This document shows positions 1 to 5,616 of a stretch of DNA of 5,843 bases, one piece after another. Under the pieces are notes generated by a model, which was not told the origin of the DNA, ran no database searches, and worked only from the letters and a program-made list of their open reading frames with translations. This stretch comes from an uncultured Actinomyces sp. GTDB taxonomy: Bacteria > Actinomycetota > Actinomycetes > Actinomycetales > Actinomycetaceae. The stretch is taken from NCBI GenBank assembly GCA_902773415.1, contig CACYEE010000238.1, positions 1 through 5,843 on the forward strand, given 5' to 3'. A program made the position numbers and the translations under genes. Numbering within the stretch: the stretch's first letter is position 1; every line of letters starts with the position of its first letter.

Positions 1-1210
1 CCGCCCGAAGCCCGATTCGCAGGGAATTGGCAAGCGCCCGCGCCGCGGTGACGCCGCCTGCGGCGCGGATGCGGGTAGCGGCAAGCGCCTCGAAATTGCC
101 GAAAGCGAAAGCGCCGTCCACGGTGAAGGCGCGCAGCGCGAGGGCGGCCAGCGGCGCGGCGAGCAGGCCGGCAAGCACGAACGCGGCGAGGACAAGGGCG
201 GGAGCGTCGGCGCGGGTCGGACGCTTCGGGCGGGCGGGGGCCAGGCGCAGCGCCGTTTCGGAGCGGGCCGTGAAGCGACGCTGGGCGACGAGGGCGAGCG
301 CGACGACGCCGAGCTGGAGAATCGAGATTCCGGCGGCGGCGGGAAGGTCGAGGTAGGTGACGGTCTGCACCCAGATTTCGGTTTCGAGAGTGCCGTAGCC
401 GGGCCGGCCGAGGGTCTGCACGATGCCGTAGGCGGTGGAGCAGAAAAGAAAGACGAGGGAGGCCGCGGCCGCAATCGAGGGGCCGAGAGCGGGAAGGGTG
501 ACGGCGGCGAAGGCGCGGGCGGGGCTCGCGCCGAGGGTGCGGGCGGCTTCGGCCTGGCGCGGGTCGAGGCTCGTCCACATCGTGCCGACGGTGCGCACGA
601 CGACGGAGTAGTTGAAGAACACCATCGCGGCGACGACGGCGGCGACGCTCCGGTCGAGCCCGAGCGCGGCGTAGGGTCCGCCCGGCCCGAGCAGGGCACG
701 GAAGGCGACGCCGACGACGACGCTCGGCAGCACGAAGGGTACGGCGACGAGGGCGCGGGCGGCGGCACGACCGGGGAAGTCGAGCCGGTAGAGCACGTAG
801 GCTCCGGGGATTCCGAGGAGGAGGGAACCGGCGGTTCCGGCTGCGGCCATTGCGAGGGTCTGGCCGAGGATCCGCCACGTGCGGGGCCGGGCGAGGACGG
901 CGGCGAGGCCTGCGGCTCCGTCGGTCAGGCCGCGTGCGATCATTGCGGCGACGGGCCAGGCGAAGAAGACCGCGAGGAAGCCCGCCGCGGCGAGGCCGAC
1001 GGCCCATCCGGCCGCCGCGAAGCTCCGGCTGCGCGCGCCGGGGGCCGTCTTGCAAGGATGCCCGAACCCGGACGGGGCGGATTCGGCGCGGCGTGCCGGT
1101 TCCCGCCCGCTCCGCCTTCTTTGCCCGCCTCGCCCGGCACGCGCAACCCCGTCATGCTTCCTCGCCCCGCGCGCGGGCCCGACGCCCGCCGCATCCCGCG
1201 TCGCCCTCAA
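1..1210 (-). CDS. thiP: Thiamine ABC transporter permease ThiP-like, partial (C-terminus beyond left edge)
   Basis: Inner-membrane permease that would carry thiamine or its phosphates from the ThiB lipoprotein into the cell, powered by a ThiQ ATPase not in the window. The frame is open from the thiB stop to the left edge (about 403 codons). A first membrane helix lies near residues 69-92 (counted from a TTG at 1210), followed by several hydrophobic segments. The ATPase-contact EAA loop is clear at 488-550 (EAARTLGASPARAF, then TLPAL). A second set of helices begins near 200 (APALVLAAFVLAGLLAAPLA), fitting the two-domain ThiP/FbpB fold of roughly 500-550 residues, so about a quarter is missing. 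Only a TTG at 1210, overlapping the thiB stop by 4 bases, is in frame before the first helix; GAGG precedes it. An ATG at 1155 behind GAGGAA lies in another frame (see findings). ThiP rather than an iron permease is inferred from the riboswitch and thiB. Confidence 0.85.
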   Translation of the reverse strand, partial: MRATRDAAGVGPARGARKHDGVARAGRGGQRRRSGREPARRAESAPSGFGHPCKTAPGARSRSFAAAGWAVGLAAAGFLAVFFAWPVAAMIARGLTDGAAGLAAVLARPRTWRILGQTLAMAAAGTAGSLLLGIPGAYVLYRLDFPGRAAARALVAVPFVLPSVVVGVAFRALLGPGGPYAALGLDRSVAAVVAAMVFFNYSVVVRTVGTMWTSLDPRQAEAARTLGASPARAFAAVTLPALGPSIAAAASLVFLFCSTAYGIVQTLGRPGYGTLETEIWVQTVTYLDLPAAAGISILQLGVVALALVAQRRFTARSETALRLAPARPKRPTRADAPALVLAAFVLAGLLAAPLAALALRAFTVDGAFAFGNFEALAATRIRAAGGVTAARALANSLRIGLRA

Positions 1211-2280
1211 CGGGCCTCGTACATCTCGGTCCAGGCTTTCAGCCAGCCTTCGCGGTTCGCGGCGACCTCGCGCGCGTCGAACTCGAGCGCAGCCTCCGGA
1301 AGCTGCGCCCGTTGCGCCCACGCCTCGGGCAGCGCGGCCTCCGCGTCGACCGGGTACATGTACATGGCCTGCGGGAAAGCCTCCTGGACTTCGCGCGAAA
1401 GCAGGAAGTCGATGAAGGCCTGCGCGCCTGCGGGGTTCTTCGCGCCCTTGACCACCCCCGCGTATTCGGCGGCCTGCACGCACGTGTCGGCGACGATCGA
1501 CGTCGCGCCTTCCGATTCGGCGGGCGAGGTCGAGTAGGAGAGCACGAGCGGGTAGGGGCCGTGCCCGTCGGCGCCGGAAAAGTCCGTATAGTAGGCGTCG
1601 GACCACGAGGAGGCCACTTTCGCGCCGCCGTCGAGGAGGGTTTCGTAGTAGTCGAGCATTCCCTCCTGGCCGCGCGTGGCCGCAAGGCCGACGAGGAGAC
1701 CCATGCCCGTGTCCGATTCGACGGGGTTTTCGACGACGAGCAGTTTCGCGTTGTCCGGCTTGGCGAGCTCGTCGAGGCTTTGCGGGATGTCGCGGCCGTT
1801 GGCGTCGAACCAGGCGTTGTCTGCGTTGACGCAGACGGCACCGATATCGGTGGGGGTCACATGCGAGTCGATGTCGTGGCGGGCCGCGCTGTCGGGCAGC
1901 GCCGGGGAGGCGTATTCGGCGAGGAGCCCCTTGTCGACGGCGTGCATCACGGAGTAGGCGTCGAGGCCGAACACGCCGTCGGCATTGGGGGCGTCCTTGG
2001 CCAGGACGAGTTGGCCGAGCACGGTGCCGCCGTCGGGCGCGGCCTGGGTGACGAGCGTGTAGCCGGTGTTTTCCTCGAAGCGTGCGACGAGTTCCTCGGG
2101 CAGGTCGAAGGAGCTGTGGGTGAGGATGACGACCTGCGTCGGCGTGGCGTCCTTGTTTTTGCCGGGCGACGCGGAGCCGGCGTCTCCCGCGTCGCTTTCG
2201 GAGCATCCGCCCAGGCTTGCGGCGGCAAGGGCGACGGCGGCGGCGATGGCTGCGGCGCGGTGGCGGATCGGTGAGGTCAT
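1207..2280 (-). CDS. thiB: Thiamine ABC transporter substrate-binding lipoprotein ThiB-like
   Basis: Lipid-anchored extracytoplasmic protein that captures thiamine, TMP or TPP and hands it to the ThiP permease. It has 357 residues. Residues 1-26 form a lipoprotein signal peptide: RHR, an alanine-rich core and the lipobox LGGC with C26 as the lipidated cysteine. An acidic/Ser-Gly linker follows to about residue 45. Family-typical segments are VVILTHSSF (50-58), SWSDAYYTDFS (225-235, aromatic residues likely lining the thiamine site), LSYSTSPA (247-254), MYMYPV (306-311) and the W/Y-rich C-terminus. The start at 2280 is chosen because it gives the signal peptide and sits 4 bases after a perfect AAGGAGG; a frame extension to 2379 has no such support. 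It follows a TPP riboswitch and abuts thiP, so TPP repression is expected. Other family-1 solute-binding proteins (iron, spermidine) are similar in outline, but the riboswitch argues for thiamine. Confidence 0.93.
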   Translation of the reverse strand: MTSPIRHRAAAIAAAVALAAASLGGCSESDAGDAGSASPGKNKDATPTQVVILTHSSFDLPEELVARFEENTGYTLVTQAAPDGGTVLGQLVLAKDAPNADGVFGLDAYSVMHAVDKGLLAEYASPALPDSAARHDIDSHVTPTDIGAVCVNADNAWFDANGRDIPQSLDELAKPDNAKLLVVENPVESDTGMGLLVGLAATRGQEGMLDYYETLLDGGAKVASSWSDAYYTDFSGADGHGPYPLVLSYSTSPAESEGATSIVADTCVQAAEYAGVVKGAKNPAGAQAFIDFLLSREVQEAFPQAMYMYPVDAEAALPEAWAQRAQLPEAALEFDAREVAANREGWLKAWTEMYEAR

Positions 2281-2284
2281 GGTT

Positions 2285-2303
2285 CCTCCTTCGGTCAAGG
2301 AGG
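2285..2303 (-). promoter_or_regulatory. Shine-Dalgarno-sequestering hairpin of thiB
   Basis: A perfect 7-bp inverted repeat (CCTCCTT/AAGGAGG, 5-base loop) whose 3' arm on the transcribed strand is the complete AAGGAGG ribosome binding site of thiB, ending 4 bases before the ATG. When it forms, the site is hidden from the ribosome. Lying downstream of a TPP riboswitch, it is the likely translational OFF structure of the expression platform. The pairing is read directly; the regulatory role is inferred. Confidence 0.72.
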
Positions 2304-2335
2304 GCCTGCGCCGGCCGGCTGGGCGGCCGCTGCCG

Positions 2336-2405
2336 CGGGCCGGGTTCGCCGCAGTGATGGCGCGCCCGTCTTGCAGCAACGGCGCGCGCCGCGCGGTTCG
2401 GCCCG
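2336..2405 (-). promoter_or_regulatory. Structured leader between TPP aptamer and thiB
   Basis: The leader separates the aptamer from the SD hairpin. It contains an outer 7-bp pairing (2336-2342 with 2399-2405, CGGGCCG/CGGCCCG) enclosing a GC-rich hairpin (2359-2364 with 2385-2390, continued by 2366-2369 with 2379-2382). No U-tract follows, so it is not an obvious intrinsic terminator. It may relay aptamer folding to the SD hairpin or be a Rho-dependent control region. GC-rich sequence forms pairings easily by chance, so confidence is limited. Confidence 0.35.
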
Positions 2406-2433
2406 GCTTCGGCAGCCTGCGCAGGGAGAGAAT

Positions 2434-2520
2434 GCTCGACTTCCTTCGCCGGCATGACCCGGATCAGGTTCGAGGGTCTGCTTTCGCACTCTCAGCGCCC
2501 TTGTGGCGCTCCCCTGTCGG
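2434..2520 (-). promoter_or_regulatory. TPP riboswitch (THI element)
   Basis: On the minus strand the order of conserved THI-box blocks is intact: a P1 arm CGAC (2519-2516), AGGGGAGC, the CTGAGAGTGCG block (pyrimidine-binding helix arm), CAGACCC, then GAACCTGATCCGGGTCATGCC (split here by the hallmark ACCTGAT and CATGCCGGCGAAGGAAG segments, which bind the pyrophosphate) and the closing P1 arm GTCG (2440-2437). The aptamer binds thiamine pyrophosphate and in this family turns expression off. It sits upstream of thiB and thiP on the same strand, about 155 bases before the thiB ATG, and right after a promoter, so it should be the first structure transcribed. Confidence 0.96.
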
Positions 2521-2527
2521 TGGCTTC

Positions 2528-2557
2528 ATGCTATCGCGCTCCGGCCGCCGGCCACAA
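2528..2557 (-). promoter_or_regulatory. Likely sigma-70-type promoter of the thiB-thiP operon
   Basis: On the minus strand TTGTGG (2557-2552) and TAGCAT (2533-2528, matching the actinobacterial TANNNT) are 18 bases apart. Transcription would start near 2521, exactly at the 5' edge of the TPP aptamer, which is the main support for the call. Confidence 0.6.
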
Positions 2558-2582
2558 CGGCGCAGGGACCGGAGACGGGGCA

Positions 2583-2606
2583 GTTTTCGTTCAAACGCAC
2601 GAAAAC
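2583..2606 (-). terminator. Inverted repeat, possible terminator of the DUF4235-like gene
   Basis: A perfect 8-bp inverted repeat, GTTTTCGT/ACGAAAAC, with an 8-base loop. It lies about 50 bases past the stop of the minus-strand gene at 2657 and just upstream of the thiB promoter, the right place for a terminator between the two units. The stem is AT-rich and no U-tract follows, so a regulator binding site near the thi promoter is an alternative. Confidence 0.35.
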
Positions 2607-2656
2607 CACCCCGCCCCCAATTTGCGCATCCGGCCCGCGCACGCCAAAAAGACAGA

Positions 2657-2971
2657 CTACTTCGCCTTCTTCCCGTCTTTCTCGGCAGCGTCGACGGCCT
2701 CTTTGATTTCCCGGGTGGCGGAGCCGAGAACCCTGTCCATGCCCATCCACTTCGCCGCGCGGCGCTCGGCAAGCATCGTCATGACCCCGGCGACAGCCGC
2801 CGACATCGCCGTGAAGGCAATCGTTTCGGCAAGCGGCGAATTGAAGTCGTTCTTCTTCGGCCTGGCCTTCGGCGTGATGACCTGCCAGGCGGCGTTCACG
2901 AGCGGGGTTGCGGCCTTTGCCGCTGCGGCACCGGTCACGGCCTTGACGATGGTCCATCCGATGTTCGCCAT
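2657..2971 (-). CDS. DUF4235-like small membrane protein
   Basis: A 104-residue protein of unknown function resembling the actinobacterial DUF4235 family, recognised by pattern only. The family layout is visible: an N-terminal helix with small residues (about 5-30, GWTIVKAVTG through NAAWQVIT), a basic/Pro loop (34-46), a second hydrophobic segment (about 48-68, LAETIAFTAMSAAVAGVMTM) followed directly by the basic LAERRAAKW signature, and a charged tail ending GKKAK. It probably has two membrane passes. The start at 2971 is preferred over an in-frame ATG at 3037 because AAGGA lies just ahead of it and it gives the usual family length. The gene has its own leader after the dcd terminator-like hairpin and is separated from thiB by a hairpin and promoter, so it is probably monocistronic. 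Confidence 0.82.
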   Translation of the reverse strand: MANIGWTIVKAVTGAAAAKAATPLVNAAWQVITPKARPKKNDFNSPLAETIAFTAMSAAVAGVMTMLAERRAAKWMGMDRVLGSATREIKEAVDAAEKDGKKAK

Positions 2972-3023
2972 GTTGGTCCTTCCCTCGTTGGAATTCGGTG
3001 GCGGGCGCAAAGCTCTGAGGCCT

Positions 3024-3029
3024 ATGCTA
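3024..3029 (-). promoter_or_regulatory. Possible -10 box for the DUF4235-like gene
   Basis: TAGCAT on the minus strand, about 50 bases before the start codon and downstream of the dcd hairpin. It is the same hexamer as the proposed thiB -10 and fits TANNNT. No convincing -35 lies 16-18 bases upstream, so this is weak. Confidence 0.3.
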
Positions 3030-3071
3030 CCAGTCACGCCTTTTGCCGCGCGCAGTTGGCGAGCGCCTGTT

Positions 3072-3104
3072 CTCCGGGCCTTTCGCAGGCGGGCAGGCCC
3101 GGAG
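3072..3104 (-). terminator. GC-rich hairpin after dcd, likely terminator
   Basis: A perfect 10-bp inverted repeat, CTCCGGGCCT/AGGCCCGGAG, with a 13-base loop, beginning about 20 bases after the dcd stop. It is strong and correctly placed, but no U-run follows; such U-less hairpins are common at actinobacterial gene ends. Confidence 0.55.
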
Positions 3105-3124
3105 CGGAACCGTTGCGTGCGGCG

Positions 3125-3718
3125 CTACGCGAGAGGTTCGGATCCGACGTCGATCCGCTGGAAATTGACATGCGAACGGGAAGCCGTCGGCCCGCGCTGA
3201 CCTTGGTAATGGGAGCCGGCGGCCGCGCCTCCGTACGGGTTTTCGGCCGGACTGGAGAGCTGGAAGAAGCACAGCTGGCCGACCTTCATGCCCGGGTAGA
3301 GCTTGATTGGCATCGTCGCGGTGTTCGACAGCTCAAGGGTGACGTGCCCGGAGAAGCCGGGGTCGATGAAGCCTGCGGTGGAGTGGGTGAGCAGGCCGAG
3401 GCGGCCGAGGGAGCTCTTGCCTTCCAGGCGGGCGGCGACGGAGTTGCCAAGGGTGACGATTTCGCAGAGGGAGCCGAGAACGAATTCGCCGGGGTGGAGG
3501 ACGAATTCGCCGTCAGCGCCGACGTCGACCAGGCGCGTGAGGTCGCTTTGGTTCGCAGCCGGGTCGATGACCGGGTATTTGTGGTTGTCGAAAAGGCGGA
3601 AGAAGCGGTCGAGATGGACGTCGATGGAGGAAGGCTGGAGCATCGCGGGATTCCACGGGCTGAGCTCGATGATGCCTTCGTCGATGCGGCGAAGGATGTC
3701 GCGGTCGGAAAGAAGCAT
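3125..3718 (-). CDS. dcd: dCTP deaminase (Dcd), probably the bifunctional dUMP-forming type
   Basis: Cytosolic trimeric enzyme that deaminates dCTP, supplying dUMP for thymidylate synthesis. The 197 residues contain the whole family signature: MLLSDRDI start, QPSSIDVHLDRFFRLF (28-43), HPGEFVLGS (75-83), RLEGKSSLGRLGLL (97-110), HSTAGFIDPGFSGH (112-125), the catalytic glutamate E129 in TLELSN, PGMKVGQL (142-149) and YQGQRGPTASRS (171-182) in the nucleotide-closing tail. As I recall it, the sequence is close to M. tuberculosis Dcd, which also cleaves the triphosphate to give dUMP, so a bifunctional dCTP deaminase/dUTPase is likely but not proven. The ATG at 3718 matches the family N-terminus; only a weak TCAGGG lies ahead of it. 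It is divergent from tRNA-Gly and followed by a terminator-like hairpin. Confidence 0.97.
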   Translation of the reverse strand: MLLSDRDILRRIDEGIIELSPWNPAMLQPSSIDVHLDRFFRLFDNHKYPVIDPAANQSDLTRLVDVGADGEFVLHPGEFVLGSLCEIVTLGNSVAARLEGKSSLGRLGLLTHSTAGFIDPGFSGHVTLELSNTATMPIKLYPGMKVGQLCFFQLSSPAENPYGGAAAGSHYQGQRGPTASRSHVNFQRIDVGSEPLA

Positions 3719-3851
3719 GCCCTGATTCTGCCACGCGCCGCGCCCGAGGTTTCCACCGATTTGCGCGCATTCGCCATCAAAGGCCGGTTTTCGGCCCGTT
3801 TCATGACGAATCCGCGCAAATCGCCGGAACGGCAGCGGTTGTGCCCCGCGT

Positions 3852-3880
3852 TTGCCCTTCGGCGCATGGCGAGGTAGTAT
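3852..3880 (+). promoter_or_regulatory. Promoter of tRNA-Gly
   Basis: TTGCCC (3852-3857) and TAGTAT (3875-3880) are separated by exactly 17 bases. Transcription would begin near 3887, a few bases before the mature tRNA 5' end at 3894. Spacing, hexamers and position all fit a housekeeping promoter. Confidence 0.72.
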
Positions 3881-3893
3881 CGACGTGCGCCAT

Positions 3894-3967
3894 GCGGGCG
3901 TAGTTCATCGGTAGAACGGAAGCTTCCCAAGCTTCAGAGGCGGGTTCGACTCCCGTCGCCCGCTCCA
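3894..3967 (+). tRNA. tRNA-Gly, anticodon CCC, with encoded CCA
   Basis: The full cloverleaf folds: acceptor GCGGGCG/CGCCCGC (3894-3900 with 3957-3963), D stem GTTC/GAAC (3903-3906 with 3914-3917), anticodon stem GAAGC/GCTTC (3919-3923 with 3931-3935), loop TTCCCAA giving anticodon CCC at 3926-3928, a 4-base variable loop, T stem GCGGG/CCCGT with one G-U pair, T loop TTCGACT, discriminator T and genomic CCA (3965-3967). It reads GGG glycine codons. It has its own promoter, is divergent from dcd, and is followed after 11 bases by a hairpin-bearing repeat that may end its transcript. Confidence 0.97.
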
Positions 3968-3978
3968 CGAGGCCCTTG

Positions 3979-4039
3979 CGTATCACTGGTGTCAGGCACC
4001 AGCGATACGCCTTGGCAACCCCGCTCCGCCACCCGCGCA
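3979..4039 (+). repeat. 61-bp direct repeat with hairpin, copy 1
   Basis: Identical over 61 bases to 4218-4278. The first 31 bases are an imperfect palindrome: CGTATC/GATACG outer arms, one A-C mismatch, CTGGTG/CACCAG inner arms, loop TCAGG. The other 30 bases are a non-palindromic C-rich tail. Starting 11 bases after the tRNA CCA, this copy is well placed to stop or process the tRNA transcript. It probably belongs to a dispersed intergenic repeat family, which one window cannot show. Confidence 0.9.
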
Positions 4040-4126
4040 CACCTCGTCGCCCCGCCCCGCACAAACACAGGCCGGGGGCTTTCTGTGCCGCTTGCGTGCA
4101 ACAAGCATGCGACACGCACACAAAAA

Positions 4127-4171
4127 AGATGGCCCCTTCGGCTGTCGGTCCCAGCGCAAAAGGGGCCATCT
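4127..4171 (-). terminator. Intrinsic-terminator-like hairpin with U6 on the minus strand
   Basis: A perfect 12-bp inverted repeat, AGATGGCCCCTT (4127-4138) with AAGGGGCCATCT (4160-4171), plus an inner GCTG/CAGC pairing (4141-4144 with 4152-4155). Read on the minus strand the stem is followed by a run of T ending at 4122, the classic terminator form. On the plus strand no T-run follows. No minus-strand gene is visible upstream (4172 rightward), so what it terminates is unknown. Confidence 0.6.
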
Positions 4172-4217
4172 ACACGGAAAGAACCAAGGCAACCCGCCTA
4201 CGCCGCCCCGCCCCGCA

Positions 4218-4278
4218 CGTATCACTGGTGTCAGGCACCAGCGATACGCCTTGGCAACCCCGCTCCGCCACCCGCGCA
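4218..4278 (+). repeat. 61-bp direct repeat with hairpin, copy 2
   Basis: Exact copy of 3979-4039, 239 bases downstream. It carries the same palindromic head and C-rich tail and is preceded by the C-rich linker that follows copy 1 at a distance. The identity ends at 4278, where a 10-bp palindrome CGCAATTGCG (4275-4284) straddles the boundary. It lies about 115 bases before the start codon at 4393. Confidence 0.9.
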
Positions 4279-4392
4279 ATTGCGAGCCTCACGCCCTCCC
4301 CTCGGCGAAAAACCCGCAGGCCCGTCGTATGCTCGATGCAAAGCAGCGCGGCCGGCACGGCGTCGCGCCGCGAACGGCCCGGAAGGAGAGCC

Positions 4393-5421
4393 ATGAAGCG
4401 AATCAGGTTCGGAAGCGTCGTCGCCTTCCTGTTCGCCCTCGCCATCGCCGCACCAGCCCTCGTTTCGGTGCGTCCAGACCTCCTTGTGGAAGCGACGAAG
4501 GTGACGCTCCGCTCCCCTGTCGCGCAGGTGCTCGCGATGCGCGGCTGGATTGCCGCGGGCCTTGCGGGCGGTGCCGTGTTCTTCGCGCTCATGGGCGCGG
4601 TGCGCAAGCATCTGCTTGACCGGGGCCGCGTCGCCCTGTTTCTCGCGGCGATGCTTCTGGCGGCGGCCGCCGGGCACGTCGGGGTCATGGTCCAGCGCGG
4701 CGTGTTCCCCGTGTCGGAGCTGCCGAAGGCGGAAGGGTCGCTGCGGGTTCTCGAGTTCAATACGATGGGCGGGGCCGTGCCCGTCGAAACGCTGGCGGCC
4801 CTGATCGAGGAAAACGCCGTCGACGTCGCCACGCTTCCCGAAACCGCCGCGGCGACGGGCCGCGAACTCGCGGAGCTGCTTGCCGCGAAGGGCCACAAGT
4901 ACTACGTGTTCGACAACGGGGTCGACGAGTATGCGAGCGCCTACCATTCCACGGTGATTCTTCTGTCCGCGGAGCTTGGCGAGTACCGGCACGACCCGGC
5001 TTTTGCGGACGCCTCGAACATTCACGCCCTCATGGTTTCGCCGGTTTCCGGGGAGGGTCCGAGCTTCGTCGCCGTGCATCCCGTCTCGCCGTCGCAGGCG
5101 ATGCTGCGTTCGTGGCGGGTGGACGTGCTCGAGGCGTATTCGATGTGCGCGGAACATCCGAACATCATCATGGGCGGCGATTTCAATTCGACTGCGGACC
5201 ACGAGGCGGCCCTCCATCTCGGAACGCCGTGCCGGGATGCGGGCGCGGAGGCTGCGGCGGGTGCGGTGGGCACGTGGCCGAGCAACCTTCCGGATTTCTT
5301 TTCGGCGCCGATCGATCGCGTGCTGACGAATTCGACGTACAAGGGGTCGAGGGCGAAGGTCGTCAAGGCGGGCGAGTCCGACCACAAGGGGATTGTCGTC
5401 GAGCTCGCGCCGCGCGGCTGA
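4393..5421 (+). CDS. Membrane-anchored endonuclease/exonuclease/phosphatase (EEP) family protein
   Basis: A 342-residue protein whose N-terminus has about three membrane helices (roughly 7-26, 50-70 and 80-100) and whose C-terminal domain (about 115-340) has the EEP fold of Mg-dependent phosphodiesterases. The catalytic set is complete: N123 (VLEFNTMGG), E150 (VATLPETA), H229 (AVHPVSP), D263 and N265 (MGGDFNSTADH), D308 (APIDRVL) and D330/H331 (ESDHKGIV). Known members cleave nucleic acids, phosphoinositides or sphingomyelin; the substrate here cannot be told. With an odd number of helices and a basic N-terminus inside, the catalytic domain should face outward. The ATG at 4393 is chosen for its AAGGAGAG site and for placing the first helix at the N-terminus; a longer open frame to 3976 only crosses repeats. 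It appears to be a single-gene unit. Confidence 0.9.
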   Translation: MKRIRFGSVVAFLFALAIAAPALVSVRPDLLVEATKVTLRSPVAQVLAMRGWIAAGLAGGAVFFALMGAVRKHLLDRGRVALFLAAMLLAAAAGHVGVMVQRGVFPVSELPKAEGSLRVLEFNTMGGAVPVETLAALIEENAVDVATLPETAAATGRELAELLAAKGHKYYVFDNGVDEYASAYHSTVILLSAELGEYRHDPAFADASNIHALMVSPVSGEGPSFVAVHPVSPSQAMLRSWRVDVLEAYSMCAEHPNIIMGGDFNSTADHEAALHLGTPCRDAGAEAAAGAVGTWPSNLPDFFSAPIDRVLTNSTYKGSRAKVVKAGESDHKGIVVELAPRG

Positions 5422-5529
5422 GGCCGTTGCGGGTCGCGTTTTTCGGGACGACGCAGGACGCACAGGCCCTCGGGCACCGCGCACGGATTCAGGACGACGC
5501 AGAGCGCTGGAGATTCGCTGGGAACACCC

Positions 5530-5576
5530 TTGAAATTGCGATGCATGCCATATTTTCGGCTTCTTCGATGTAGAAT
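5530..5576 (+). promoter_or_regulatory. Possible promoter region of the 39-residue ORF
   Basis: AT-richer than its surroundings. TTGAAA (5530-5535) precedes TATTTT (5551-5556) by only 15 bases, and TAGAAT (5571-5576), a good TANNNT -10 preceded by TG, has no clear -35. Either could serve the ORF at 5617; the sequence does not decide. Confidence 0.35.
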
Positions 5577-5616
5577 CTGGTGGTGTTCATGCCAGACCAT
5601 TGAGAAGGAGGCAACC

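Larger units (their letters stand above)
3968..4392. other. Gene-free 425-base stretch made of repeat and hairpin modules
   Basis: No convincing coding frame lies here. It contains two 61-bp direct repeats, a shared GC-rich linker (CGCCCCGCCCCGCAC at 4048-4062 and 4204-4218), a partial third linker copy beginning GGCAACCCGCC near 4189, a central 12-bp-stem hairpin, and the leader of the downstream gene. Each hairpin is followed within a few bases by GGCAACCC and then the C-rich linker, suggesting modular duplication. A TATGCT at 4328-4333 could be the -10 of the gene at 4393, but no -35 is evident. Confidence 0.6.

Noticed and set aside
850..2274. 474-codon plus-strand open frame opposite thiB and thiP
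   Set aside because: It is antisense to two clearly recognisable genes and the riboswitch orientation; Arg/Gly/Val-rich shadow frames like this are normal in high-GC DNA.
2281..2379. Longer thiB start at 2379
   Set aside because: It lies inside the structured leader, has no ribosome binding site, and would place 33 residues ahead of the lipoprotein signal peptide.
2066..3877. 603-codon plus-strand open frame
   Set aside because: It runs through the TPP riboswitch, the DUF4235-like gene and dcd in antisense and has no domain of its own.
3801..4169. 122-codon minus-strand frame containing ATGVEPASEAWEASVLPMNY
   Set aside because: The protein-like stretch is the antisense translation of the tRNA-Gly gene, a well-known false hypothetical protein.
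3894..4278. tRNA-associated attL/attR pair of an integrated element
   Set aside because: The direct repeats do not include tRNA sequence and enclose only 178 bases with no integrase or cargo.
3979..4278. CRISPR array
   Set aside because: Only two copies, 61 bp long with a 178-base gap containing another hairpin; no regular spacing and no cas genes.
3976..4392. N-terminal extension of the EEP protein to an ATG at 3976
   Set aside because: The extra codons cross both 61-bp repeats and the hairpin, have no ribosome binding site, and would bury the signal-like first helix. The ATG at 4393 has AAGGAGAG.
4231..5484. 417-codon minus-strand frame opposite the EEP gene
   Set aside because: Arg/His-rich shadow of a gene with intact catalytic motifs on the other strand.
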